Source of the DNA: Bin5 sp965218625
GTDB taxonomy: Bacteria; Chloroflexota; Anaerolineae; Caldilineales; Caldilineaceae
Reading direction: 5' to 3'
Length of the DNA stretch: 64,000 nucleotides
NCBI GenBank assembly: GCA_965218625.1
Contig: CBDCLG010000008.1
Span: forward strand, 62,001-126,000
Part shown: positions 27,280 through 35,241 of the stretch, one piece after another
Numbering within the stretch: the first letter of the stretch is position 1
How the letters are laid out: each line of letters opens with the position of its first letter
Translations under genes and position numbers: made by a program
Notes under the pieces: generated by a model
Database searches by the model: none
What the model was told of the DNA's origin: nothing
The model's input: the letters and a program-made list of their open reading frames with translations, nothing else

Positions 27280-28349
27280 AGCGGCGCGCAGTGCTGTTCA
27301 CAACGCCGGGAGCGGTCGAAGTACGCACGGAGGAGATGGCCCCGCCGCAAGGGGACGAACTGCTGATCGAGACGGTGGTATCCGCGATCAGCGCCGGCAC
27401 GGAAATGCTGTTCTACCGGGGACAGGTCCCTGACGGAATGGCAGCCGATGCATCGATTGCCGGTCTGACCGGCGCGGTGCGCTACCCCCTGAAATACGGG
27501 TATGCCTGCGTGGGGCGTATCAGTGCAGAGGACAGTGGCCGGCGGACAGCGGAGAGTAGACCCGCTGGCGGCAGCGCCTCAGAGAAAGAGGACAGGCACT
27601 ACTTCGCTTTTCATCCTCACGAAAGTCACTTTTGCGCCAGCCGACAGATGCTGCTGCCGGTGCCGGAGGCCATGGCGCCGGAGAAGGCTGCGCTGCTGCC
27701 CAATGCGGAGACGGCGGTAAACCTGGTGATGGACGGCCAGCCGCTCGTGTGCGAGCGGGTCGTGGTCATGGGGCTGGGCGTCGTCGGTCTGTTGACGACC
27801 GCACTGCTGGCCCGCTTTCCGCTGGAGGCGCTGATCGCGGTCGACCCCCTCGCACATCGCAGAGAGGCGGCTGAACAATTGGGCGCGAGCGCGACGATTG
27901 ATCCCAGCGATGCGGACGGCGCAGAAGGGCTGCGGGAGGCAGTTGCAGATCGCGGGGTCGGAGATGGAGCGGATCTGGTCTACGAACTTTCCGGCCAGCC
28001 CGCCGCCCTGGATAGTGCCGTCTCGACGGCGGGATTCGACAGCCGCATCGTCGTCGGTTCCTGGTACGGGACCAAACCCGCCAGCCTGCAGTTGGGGGGC
28101 TCATTTCACCGCAACCGGGTGAGACTGATCAGCAGCCAGGTAAGTACGGTAGCGCCCCGTTTGCGCGGACGTTGGACGAAAGAGCGGCGGATGGAAAGCG
28201 CGTGGCGGCTGCTGGCCGATCTACCGGCTGAGAAGCTGATCTCCCACCGCTTTCCTTTCGACGAGGCCGCGGCGGCCTACGCCATGATCGACACACAGCC
28301 GGAGAACACCCTGCAGGTGATTTTGGACTACGGTGGTTCCTTCGCATAA
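27276..28349 (+). CDS. Zinc-type (MDR) dehydrogenase
   Basis: This is a medium-chain dehydrogenase/reductase of 357 aa. The start is GTG at 27276, overlapping the previous stop by four bases. The N-terminal domain has ISAGTEMLFYRGQ and YPLKYGYACVGR. The cofactor domain carries VVVMGLGVVGLLTTALLARFP. Ordinary catalytic zinc ligands are not obvious: the usual Cys near residue 40 is replaced (SAISAGTE), as in sugar-related MDR members. Residues 85-97 (EDSGRRTAESRPA) are encoded by an in-frame run of 7-bp repeats at 27530-27564. It is translationally coupled to the RibA-RibD fusion and probably oxidises or reduces a side chain of the same intermediate. Confidence 0.85.
   Translation: MKRRAVLFTTPGAVEVRTEEMAPPQGDELLIETVVSAISAGTEMLFYRGQVPDGMAADASIAGLTGAVRYPLKYGYACVGRISAEDSGRRTAESRPAGGSASEKEDRHYFAFHPHESHFCASRQMLLPVPEAMAPEKAALLPNAETAVNLVMDGQPLVCERVVVMGLGVVGLLTTALLARFPLEALIAVDPLAHRREAAEQLGASATIDPSDADGAEGLREAVADRGVGDGADLVYELSGQPAALDSAVSTAGFDSRIVVGSWYGTKPASLQLGGSFHRNRVRLISSQVSTVAPRLRGRWTKERRMESAWRLLADLPAEKLISHRFPFDEAAAAYAMIDTQPENTLQVILDYGGSFA
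27530..27564 (+). repeat. Heptamer run inside the MDR coding sequence
   Basis: Five consecutive 7-bp words (GGACAGT, GGCCGGC, GGACAGC, GGAGAGT, AGACCCG) lie in frame inside the MDR gene, at a point where family members would normally continue directly from VGRI to a loop. Confidence 0.55.
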
Positions 28350-28424
28350 TCCAGTTCCTGGCAGGATGGTCGCGACCGCCGGCAGAAGCCTTAGGCAAAG
28401 AGCTGGCTCGAAAGGAAAGAAGCA

Positions 28425-28802
28425 ATGTACAGACTGGCAGTACAGCGGGATTTCGTCGCCCAGCATTTCCTCATCGGCGGCGACTGGGGACCGGAGAACG
28501 AGTGGCATTCGCATCATTACCGGCTCGAGTTTCAACTGGAGGGCGCGGAGCTGGACCAGCACGGCTACCTGGTTGATATCGTGCACGTCGAGGAGCTGCT
28601 GGAAGGGCTGGTGGCCCGCTACCGAGACAAGACGCTCAACGAGCTGCCGGAGTTCGAAGCACTCAACCCGAGCATCGAGCATTTCTGCCGCATCGTCGCC
28701 AACAGTTTTTCCGGCAATCTGAACGCCAACAATATCAGTGCCGTTACAGCCCGCATCTGGGAAAACGAGATCGCCTGGGCCTCCTACCGCGTCGAGCGCT
28801 GA
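28425..28802 (+). CDS. 6-pyruvoyl-tetrahydropterin synthase/QueD family protein with altered active site
   Basis: This is a 125-aa T-fold protein. The zinc ligands are present: H14 (AQHFL), H28 and H30 in WHSHHYRLEF. The position four residues before H28, where QueD and PTPS enzymes have the catalytic Cys, is Glu (E24 in GPENEWHSH), reminiscent of the PTPS-III group, in which Glu replaces Cys. The usual HGH is HSH. C-terminal WENEIAWASYRV matches the family's final strand. The start at 28425 follows GAAAGGAAAG. It sits 75 bases after the MDR dehydrogenase. It probably acts on a pterin- or pyrimidine-like substrate derived from GTP, but not as ordinary QueD. Confidence 0.82.
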   Translation: MYRLAVQRDFVAQHFLIGGDWGPENEWHSHHYRLEFQLEGAELDQHGYLVDIVHVEELLEGLVARYRDKTLNELPEFEALNPSIEHFCRIVANSFSGNLNANNISAVTARIWENEIAWASYRVER

Positions 28803-28844
28803 ACCACCGCTTACGGCAGCCGGCTGTTTGAGACCGAGCGCCGG

Positions 28845-28958
28845 CAAACTGCAGCTCTTGGTAGTCAGTTTTTGGTTTTCGGTAACTGCAACGGCCCCAG
28901 CGGCCGCGTACGCAAGTGACGTTCACTAAGAACGAAAAACTGGAAACTAAAAACTCCC
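28845..28958 (+). repeat. Composite heptamer repeat block
   Basis: Two AT-rich arms (AGTTTTTGGTTTTC and a GAAAAACTGGAAACT arm near 28931-28955) face each other around a GC-rich core (GTAACTGCAACGGCC). They are approximately inverted and could fold as a long imperfect hairpin. Confidence 0.6.
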
Positions 28959-28959
28959 C

Positions 28960-30048
28960 ATGCGCATCGGCCTGCTCATCTACGGCTCCCCGGACACGCT
29001 TTCGGGCGGCTATCTCTACGACCGCAAGCTGGTCGAGCATCTGCGCGAAGCCGGCGATTCAGTTGAGATCATATCCCTCCCCTGGCGCAGCTACCCGGCG
29101 CATCTGAGCGACAACTTCTCGGCGCTGCTCTACCGGCGGCTGCGCGACCTGCGCATCGACATCCTGTTGCAGGATGAGCTGAACCATCCATCGCTGGCGC
29201 TGCTCAACCGGCGGCTCCAACCCAGACCCTATCCATTCGTCGGGATCGTCCATCACCTGCGCAGCAGCGAAGCGCACGCGGGCTGGCTCCGACGCCTGTA
29301 CCGCGGCGTCGAGCGCTCCTATCTGCGCACGCTTGACGGCTTCATCTTCAACAGCCGGACGACGCGGCAGGCGGTGGAGGCGCTGCGCGGCGAGATAAAG
29401 GGGCTCCCCGCCATCGTCGCCTCCCCGGCCGCGGACCACCTGGCCGTACCGGACGATGTCGCGGCGCAGGAGCTCATCCGCGCCAGGGAAAGCAGTTCCG
29501 GCCCGCTACGCGTTCTCTACGTGGGCAATCTCATCCCGCGCAAGGGGCTGCACCATCTGATCGCCGCGCTGTCACGATTGCCGCCGAGCGACTGGCAGCT
29601 GAACGTGGTGGGCGACGATACGGTCGATGGCGGTTACAGCGCCGGGCTGCGCCGGCAGATCGCAGCCGGCCGACTGGAGGCCAATATCCGTCTGCGGGGA
29701 CGCGTATCCGACCGTGAACTGGCGCAGGAGTACCGCGCCGCGCACGTGCTGGCGGTCCCGTCCTCATACGAGGGGTTCGGCATCGTCTACCTGGAGGCAA
29801 TGGCGTTCGGCCTGCCAGCGCTGGCCGGTATTCACGGCGCGGGCAGTGAGATCGTCCGGCCCGACGTCAACGGCTTTCTGGTCGAGCCGACCGACGCGCA
29901 CGGCATCGCCGGGCACCTGTCCGCCTTGGCAGGGGACAGGCAGCGGTTGGCCGTCCTGGGCCGAAACGCACGTCACCGGTTCGCTTCCCATCCGCGCTGG
30001 GCGGACTCCGCGGCGGCCGTTCGGCAGTTCTTAGTTTCCAGTTTCTAG
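28960..30048 (+). CDS. GT4-type glycosyltransferase
   Basis: This is a 362-aa GT-B retaining glycosyltransferase. N-terminal MRIGLLIYGSPDTLSGGYLYDRKL contains the acceptor-side glycine loop. The C-terminal domain has VLYVGNLIPRKGLHHLI and the E-x7-E donor motif EGFGIVYLEA. No membrane segment is seen. The last residues (FLVSSF) are encoded by repeat DNA, so the original stop may have been earlier. Lying between the PTPS-like gene and a methyltransferase, it probably glycosylates the product of this cluster rather than a cell-wall polymer. Confidence 0.88.
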   Translation: MRIGLLIYGSPDTLSGGYLYDRKLVEHLREAGDSVEIISLPWRSYPAHLSDNFSALLYRRLRDLRIDILLQDELNHPSLALLNRRLQPRPYPFVGIVHHLRSSEAHAGWLRRLYRGVERSYLRTLDGFIFNSRTTRQAVEALRGEIKGLPAIVASPAADHLAVPDDVAAQELIRARESSSGPLRVLYVGNLIPRKGLHHLIAALSRLPPSDWQLNVVGDDTVDGGYSAGLRRQIAAGRLEANIRLRGRVSDRELAQEYRAAHVLAVPSSYEGFGIVYLEAMAFGLPALAGIHGAGSEIVRPDVNGFLVEPTDAHGIAGHLSALAGDRQRLAVLGRNARHRFASHPRWADSAAAVRQFLVSSF

Positions 30049-30340
30049 TTCCGAGTCCCGAGTTCCGAGTCCCGAGTCCCGAGTGGACACCACGCACGTA
30101 CGCGGCCGCCGTTGCCGTTGACGTTACCGGCCACCGGCCACCGGCCACCACTGCAGTTCTGCCGTTGCCGTTGACGTTACTGGCCACCGACCACTGGCCA
30201 CTAACCACTAACCACTGCAGTTCGCCGTTGCCGTTGACGTTACTGGCCACCGCCACTAACCACTGCAGTTCGCCGTTGCCGTTGACCACTGGCCACCGAC
30301 CACTAACCACTGCAGTTCGCCGTTACCAAAAACTCAAAAC
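30046..30340 (+). repeat. Large compound repeat array
   Basis: It begins with AGTTCCG/AGTCCCG heptamers. Four irregular repeats follow, each containing GCCGTTGCCGTTGACGTTAC, then (CCACCGG/CCACTAA)n heptamers and CTGCAGTTC. It ends just before the methyltransferase ATG. The spurious reading frame through it (Leu/Thr/His-rich) should not be taken as protein. Confidence 0.85.
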
Positions 30341-30344
30341 TACC

Positions 30345-31205
30345 ATGTACGACTTCATCCGCTATCTGGCCGCGAAGCGCAGCGTGGACGACCGCGCGCT
30401 CAACCGGCATGTCTGGCAGACGCTGGCGGAGGCAGTGGGCGCGGCGGCGCCGGCGGACCGGCCGCTGCGCGTGTTGGAGGCGGGCGCGGGCATCGGCACG
30501 ATGGTCGAGCGCTGTGTCGAGTGGGGACTGTTCACGCGCGCGGAGTACAGCGCGATCGACAGCGAGGAGAGCAACATCCGGGCGGCGAGCGCGCGGCTGG
30601 CGCCCCTGACGTCCCGCGGCGGATCGGGGCTGGGGCTCAATCTGCAGAGTTCCGATCTCTACGAATTCGCCGCCCGGGAGGAGAACCGGCAGCGCTTCGA
30701 CTTGCTCATCGCCCATGCGCTGCTGGACCTGCTGCACCTGCCGGCGGCGCTGCCCAGCCTGTTGGGCATGCTGCGGCCGGGCGGGCTGTTCTATTTCAGC
30801 ATCAACTTCGACGGCGCGACACTCTTTCTGCCGGAATTGACTCTGGACGGGCAGATCGAGACGCTCTACCACCACTCGATGGACACGCGCATCACCGACG
30901 GGCAGCCGTCGGGCGACAGCCGCACCGGCCGCAGGCTTTTCCATGCGCTGCAACAATGCGGGGCAGAAGTGCTGGCGGCCGGCAGCTCGGACTGGGTCGT
31001 GCACCCAGTCAGCGGCGCCTACCCCGCCGATGAAGCCTACTTCCTCGGCTGCATCCTGCATTTCGTCGAGTCGACACTGCGCGGGCATGCGCAGCTGGAC
31101 GCGGCCGCATTCGAGGCATGGCTGGCGACGCGGCGGCGGCAGGTCGCACGTGGGGAGCTGGCGTACGTGGCGCACCAGCTGGACTATTGTGGGCGTGTCG
31201 ATTGA
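30345..31205 (+). CDS. Class I SAM-dependent methyltransferase
   Basis: This is a 286-aa methyltransferase. Motif I is RVLEAGAGIGTMVERCVEW at residues 42-60, followed by an acidic motif II (YSAIDSEESNI) and FDLLIAHALLDLLHLPAALP (motif IV/V region), then LRPGGLFYFSINFDG. The start at 30345 (MYDFIRYLAAKRSVDDRALNRHVW) avoids the repeat-encoded upstream frame. It is the last gene of the RibA-RibD/MDR/PTPS/GT group and probably methylates the same small molecule. The methyl-acceptor atom cannot be deduced. Confidence 0.85.
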   Translation: MYDFIRYLAAKRSVDDRALNRHVWQTLAEAVGAAAPADRPLRVLEAGAGIGTMVERCVEWGLFTRAEYSAIDSEESNIRAASARLAPLTSRGGSGLGLNLQSSDLYEFAAREENRQRFDLLIAHALLDLLHLPAALPSLLGMLRPGGLFYFSINFDGATLFLPELTLDGQIETLYHHSMDTRITDGQPSGDSRTGRRLFHALQQCGAEVLAAGSSDWVVHPVSGAYPADEAYFLGCILHFVESTLRGHAQLDAAAFEAWLATRRRQVARGELAYVAHQLDYCGRVD

Positions 31206-31276
31206 CGGACGACAGGGTCCCGCCTAAACTACAGATGGAAGCGCAGCATTCAATAGCGAAGATCTAAAGAGGTAAA

Positions 31277-31576
31277 ATGATGCCCATGCACAACCCTCCC
31301 CATCCGGGCGAGATCGTGAGATGGGAATGTCTTGAACCGTTGGGACTGACGGTGACGCGAGCGGCACAGGGGCTGGGCGTGAGCCGGCAGGCGCTGTCAG
31401 GCCTGGTTAACGGGAAGGCCGATTTGTCGGTAGAGATGGCGCTGCGGCTGTCCCAGGCATTCGGCTCTACACCGGAGACCTGGCTGGGCCTGCAGACAGC
31501 CTATGATTTATGGCAGGCCCGCGAACGAAACAAAGAGATCAAGGTTGAACGGTTCACGACGCCCAGCTCGATATAG
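31277..31576 (+). CDS. HigA-type antitoxin, apparently without toxin
   Basis: This is a 99-aa XRE-family DNA-binding protein of the HigA type: MHNPPHPGEIVRWECLEPLGLTV, helix-turn-helix TRAAQGLGVSRQALSGLVNG, then the family signature FGSTPETWLGLQTAYDLW. HigA normally follows a higB toxin gene by a few bases. Here only about 70 bases separate it from the methyltransferase and no intact higB is present. The frame reading RLNYRWKRSIQ just upstream could be a worn-out higB end, but that is weak. It starts at 31277 or 31280 after AAGAGG. Confidence 0.85.
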   Translation: MMPMHNPPHPGEIVRWECLEPLGLTVTRAAQGLGVSRQALSGLVNGKADLSVEMALRLSQAFGSTPETWLGLQTAYDLWQARERNKEIKVERFTTPSSI

Positions 31577-31658
31577 CTGATCGGGTACTCAACCATCCCA
31601 GAGCAGCCAGTTGCTCTCAATTCGTCCTCAAAGTAGACGGTGTCGATCCTCTTCGCTG

Positions 31659-31830
31659 TCAGACGGCAGTCACCTCGACAACTAAACTGTGCCCAAGTGC
31701 TTGGGGCGCCTTCTGTAGCTGGTCAATGGGAGAGTTATGCTCCAGGTCGATCAGCTTCTGCGCAGCCGCGTTGCTGATCCCTGACCGGCTGGCAAGCCTC
31801 CATCTTCGTTGAGGGTAAATTCACACGGGT
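31659..31830 (-). pseudogene. Remnant of an XRE-type antitoxin
   Basis: The minus strand reads RLASRSGISNAAAQKLIDLE, then HNSPIDQLQKAPQALGHSL and VVEVTAV before a stop. This resembles the helix-turn-helix and C-terminal strand of HigA/HipB-like antitoxins (SGIS.AA.S.LE...P.LDTL.R.A.ALG.SL). No start codon or full N-terminal half is found, so it is probably a fragment. The rest of the 31577-31977 stretch contains nothing else I can support. Confidence 0.35.
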
Positions 31831-31977
31831 ATGCGTAGAACATTGTTCGACCGACAGAGTCCTGGCAGTTTACGGCCAGATTGTCGCGTCTTGCTATGCG
31901 GATGGCAAGATGGAATGGATATTGGAGCAAGCTTGTAATTCAGGATGGGGAATTCATGCTCATGCTAGAATCATTAT

Positions 31978-32196
31978 ATGGCTAACCTGCAGATCAAAAA
32001 CATGCCGGATTCTCTCCATGAGCGACTGCGTCGCCACGCGCGCGAAAACAACCGCACAATGAGCGCGGTGGCGCTTGAGGCCATAGAGCGGGAGTTGACA
32101 CGCTGGGAGTGGCGCAAACATTTGGCCGAACGTCCCGCAACCGACTTGGGCGTGGAGGCAGCGACTCTGATCATGGAAGAACGCAAGCGACGGTGA
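31978..32196 (+). CDS. FitA/VapB-like ribbon-helix-helix antitoxin, orphan
   Basis: This is a 72-aa protein starting MANLQIKNMPDSLHERLRRHARENNRTMSA, the usual N-terminal strand and two helices of FitA-type antitoxins, with a C-terminal toxin-binding part (LGVEAATLIMEERKRR). A VapC/PIN toxin gene normally overlaps its end; here the convergent glycosyltransferase begins 38 bases downstream, so the toxin has been lost. No ribosome site is evident, and a TAGAAT box lies 8-13 bases before the ATG, so a leaderless transcript is possible. Confidence 0.75.
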   Translation: MANLQIKNMPDSLHERLRRHARENNRTMSAVALEAIERELTRWEWRKHLAERPATDLGVEAATLIMEERKRR

Positions 32197-32233
32197 CGAC
32201 AAATACATGGGATAACGGAATTCGCGGCCGCCT

Positions 32234-33427
32234 TCACCCCAGCGCGCTCTCCCCATCCATCAGCCCCGCAATCTCATCGACAATATCAGACGCAGCGTGC
32301 GGACGCCCCAGCTCGCGCGCGCGGGCTGCCATGCATGGTTGTTGGCAGTTCAGCTCGACATTTCGTTCTTGCCTAACCGTTGAGCAGGAAGTGGTTATAC
32401 TTGCCCACGACCCTACAATATCGGCAATACCCTCAGGCGACTCGCTGAAGGCGCCGACTTCGTTCTCGACCACAAACGGCACATTGCCCTCCTCCTGACC
32501 GGGGATGAAACCGCTCAACAGGATCGGAAGCCCGCAGATCAGCGCCTCGGCAATGGTGCCCGGGCCGGCCTTGGTGATGATGCAGTCGCCGGCGCTCATC
32601 CACGCCTGCATGTTGTCGACGAAGCCGTGCACCTGCACCGGCAGCGGCCATTCGGCGCGCTGCAACGCCCGGCGCAGACGCCGGTTGCGGCCACAGATGA
32701 CGATCAGCTGCGCGTCTCTCCCCGTCGCGGCCAGCCGGCCGGCCGCGGCATGGGCAATCGCCGCGACCGGACCCATGCCCTCGCCGCCGCCGGCCAGCAG
32801 CGCAATGAACGCGCCATCGGTCAGGCCCAGGCTGGCGCGCGCGGTCGCACGGTCCGGCAGGGTTTCGGCGAAAGCGGAGCGGACGGGCAGGCCGAGGAGA
32901 CGTATCTGGCGCGGCTGCAGGCCATGGCGGCGGGCCGCGGCGGCGGCAGTCTCGCTGGCGACGAAACAGCGCTCGGCGCGGGCGTGAAACCAGCCGTGAT
33001 GAAAGGATGCCAGGTCGGTGACGACCGTCACCAGGGGAACCTGCGCGCCCTCCTGTTCGAGCAGCCGCAGGAAGAGATACTGCATCAGCGGATGCACCGA
33101 GATGATGAGGTGGGGACGGTGCGAATGAAAAGCCCTGCGCATTCCGCTGCGGCAGAACGGGTAGACCAGGCGCAGTACCGCGGAGAGGGCGCGCTCCTTT
33201 TCGAAAAGGAGCCAGAGCAACTTCCAGAGCCAGAGCACACGGGCAACAATCGGCCCGTATAGGCGGGGAATCCGGTTGATCGGCCAGGGCGTGTAGTCGG
33301 TCCACAGGTCGACGATTTCGACCTGAAAGCGGCCGGGGAAACGGGTCGCGAATGCTGCCTGCAGAGCTTGGGCGCTGGCCCGGTGGCCGCCCCCTGTATC
33401 GCTCATCACAATCAGGATTCGAAGCAT
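32234..33427 (-). CDS. MGDG-synthase-like glycosyltransferase (GT28 type)
   Basis: This is a 397-aa GT-B enzyme related to monogalactosyldiacylglycerol synthases and MurG. N-terminal LIVMSDTGGGHRASAQAL and VDLWTDYTPWP are typical of the MGDG-synthase N-domain. The C-domain has VICGRNRRLRRAL, VHGFVDNMQAWMSAGDCIITKAGPGTIAEAL and ILLSGFIPGQEEGN, the nucleotide-sugar site. It probably glycosylates diacylglycerol or another lipid at the membrane face. Between IVGSW and MAARARELG there is an atypical Cys/Ser/Thr-rich insertion of about 24 residues that may reflect a small DNA insertion. It is the last gene of a minus-strand polysaccharide cluster. Confidence 0.85.
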   Translation of the reverse strand: MLRILIVMSDTGGGHRASAQALQAAFATRFPGRFQVEIVDLWTDYTPWPINRIPRLYGPIVARVLWLWKLLWLLFEKERALSAVLRLVYPFCRSGMRRAFHSHRPHLIISVHPLMQYLFLRLLEQEGAQVPLVTVVTDLASFHHGWFHARAERCFVASETAAAAARRHGLQPRQIRLLGLPVRSAFAETLPDRATARASLGLTDGAFIALLAGGGEGMGPVAAIAHAAAGRLAATGRDAQLIVICGRNRRLRRALQRAEWPLPVQVHGFVDNMQAWMSAGDCIITKAGPGTIAEALICGLPILLSGFIPGQEEGNVPFVVENEVGAFSESPEGIADIVGSWASITTSCSTVRQERNVELNCQQPCMAARARELGRPHAASDIVDEIAGLMDGESALG

Positions 33428-33429
33428 CG

Positions 33430-33653
33430 AAGACCAGTTTCCAGTTTTGAGTTTTCAGTTTTGAGTTTTCAGTTTTTAGTAACGGCAACGGCGAACTGCA
33501 GCGGCCAGTGGCCAGTAGTCAGTGGCCCGTAGTCAGTGGCCAGTTACGTCAACGACACCCACGCACGCAACCGGTGTTCACTATCCACTATCCACTATCC
33601 ACTGCAGTTCTGAAGTTCACTAAAAACTGAAAACCAGAAACTAAAAACCAGCA
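33430..33653 (-). repeat. Heptamer repeat block between GT28 and the sugar-phosphate transferase genes
   Basis: AGTTTTG/AGTTTTC/AGTTTTT heptamers, a GTAACGGCAACGGCG core, (AGTGGCC/AGTAGTC)n, then (CCACTAT)n and reversed AAAACTGAAAACC words. The two AT-rich ends are inverted relative to each other. Confidence 0.8.
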
Positions 33654-35222
33654 TCAATAAGCCCCTTCTCCGCCCAACACCTTCGGAAGCGTGCGCAGCA
33701 TGATACCCAGGTCGAGGGTCAGGCTCCAGTTCTCGGCGTAGTAGATGTCGAGCAGGACCATCTCATCGAAGGTGAGGTCGCTGCGGCCGCTGACCTGCCA
33801 CAGCCCGGTCATGCCCGGGCTGACGGAGAGGCGTTTGCGGTGCCAGTCCTTGTATTGGGCGACCTCTTCGGGCACGTTGGGGCGCGGCCCGACGAGGCTC
33901 ATCTCGCCGCGCAGAACATTGACGAGGTTGGGAATCTCATCGAGGCTGAAGCGGCGCAGGAAGCGGCCGAGGGAGGTGCGGCGCGGGTCGTCGCGCATCT
34001 TGAAGAGCGGACCTGAGGCTTCATTGAGGTCGGCGATGTCGTCGAGCTGCTCCTCCGCGTCGGCGATCATCGAGCGGAATTTGAGGATCTTGAACGGTTG
34101 TCCGTTGCGTCCGATGCGGGTCTGGGAATAGAAGATCGGCCCCGGAGAGCTGAAGCGGACGCAAAGCGCGATCAGCGCGGCGAAGGGCAGCCCGACAACC
34201 AGCATAACGGTCGCCAACGTCACGTCGAGCGCACGCTTGACGAAAAAATTCCAGCCGGCGATCGATACCGAGCGCGTGGTGATCAGGGGAATGCCGTCGA
34301 GCCGCTCGACCTGCATCTGATTCTTGGTCAGCTGGAAGAAGTTGGGCACGATCTGCGCCTTGATGCCGCGCTGTTCGCACATGTAGAGCAGCTGCGCCAC
34401 CGCACGATGACTCTTCCAGGGCAGGCAGATGATGGCGGTGTCGATGGCGTGGTTCTGCAAAATGGCGGTGAAATTGTTCAGCGGCCCGAGCGCCTGGAAG
34501 CGGCCGATGTCGGTCCGATTCTTCTCCGGGTTATCGTCGAGAAAGCCGACAAGCTCGTAGCCGAGGCTGGGGCGGGCGGCGATGGTGCGCATGACCATCA
34601 GCCCGACTTCGCCGACACCGACCAACACAACGCGCTCCAGGCCGACGCCCCGATTGCGCAGGTATCCGCGCACAGTGTAGATGAACGCTCTGCTGATGCC
34701 TAAGAGCAGCGTCACCAGCACTGCCGTGTAAAGGAAGATGAGACGGCTGTACGAAAGCTGCCTGAAGGCCAGGTTGAGCACAATCAGGACGACTACGCCG
34801 ATCGTCGTGGCGCTGGCGATGCTGTAGACCTCTTCCAGCCAGGTGCGGTCGCGGCGGTAGCGGTAGACGCGCGAGAACTGAAACGAGCAGAAGAGGAGAA
34901 AGACCAGCGCCAGGCCAAACGGCAGATAGGTGACCAGTTCGGCCTGGTGCGCCGGGTCGACGGCGAGGAACCACTGCAAACGATAGCGCAGCCAGTAGGC
35001 CAGCACGAAAGCGATGACGGTCAGGAGCAGATCGCTGACGCGCAAGGTTGCCGGCCACCAGCTCGACGGGACCCGGTTATAGAGGTCAATCAGCCGGTTC
35101 CCGTCAGGAACGCCTGTTGCCTCTCCATTCATCCCGCTCGGGCCAGGGGGCATCTGGGCAGTGCGATGGCCCTGGCGCTGCTTCGTTTGTACGGTCGTCA
35201 TCGGCGTGCGTTCAGTGACCAT
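33654..35222 (-). CDS. Exopolysaccharide polyprenyl glycosylphosphotransferase
   Basis: This is a 522-aa initiating sugar-phosphate transferase of the WcaJ/WbaP type. It loads a hexose-1-phosphate onto undecaprenyl phosphate to start repeat-unit synthesis. Four N-terminal membrane helices (about 60-190), a soluble CoA-binding-like domain (RVVLVGVGEVGLMVMRTIAA, GFLDDNP), a further membrane segment near 335-355, and the catalytic domain follow, with KRALDVTLA, SPGPIFYSQTRIGRNG, ILKFRSM, RFLRRFSLDEIPNLVNVLRGEMSLVGPRP and SPGMTGLWQVSGRSD. Alternative start at 35201. It heads, with two glycosyltransferases upstream, an exopolysaccharide unit on the minus strand. Confidence 0.93.
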   Translation of the reverse strand: MVTERTPMTTVQTKQRQGHRTAQMPPGPSGMNGEATGVPDGNRLIDLYNRVPSSWWPATLRVSDLLLTVIAFVLAYWLRYRLQWFLAVDPAHQAELVTYLPFGLALVFLLFCSFQFSRVYRYRRDRTWLEEVYSIASATTIGVVVLIVLNLAFRQLSYSRLIFLYTAVLVTLLLGISRAFIYTVRGYLRNRGVGLERVVLVGVGEVGLMVMRTIAARPSLGYELVGFLDDNPEKNRTDIGRFQALGPLNNFTAILQNHAIDTAIICLPWKSHRAVAQLLYMCEQRGIKAQIVPNFFQLTKNQMQVERLDGIPLITTRSVSIAGWNFFVKRALDVTLATVMLVVGLPFAALIALCVRFSSPGPIFYSQTRIGRNGQPFKILKFRSMIADAEEQLDDIADLNEASGPLFKMRDDPRRTSLGRFLRRFSLDEIPNLVNVLRGEMSLVGPRPNVPEEVAQYKDWHRKRLSVSPGMTGLWQVSGRSDLTFDEMVLLDIYYAENWSLTLDLGIMLRTLPKVLGGEGAY

Positions 35223-35241
35223 TGGTCAATACGGGAGCTGC

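Noticed and set aside
30165..30344. N-terminal extension of the methyltransferase frame
   Set aside because: The 60 residues come from repeat DNA (Leu/Thr/His/Cys words); the family-like protein starts at 30345.
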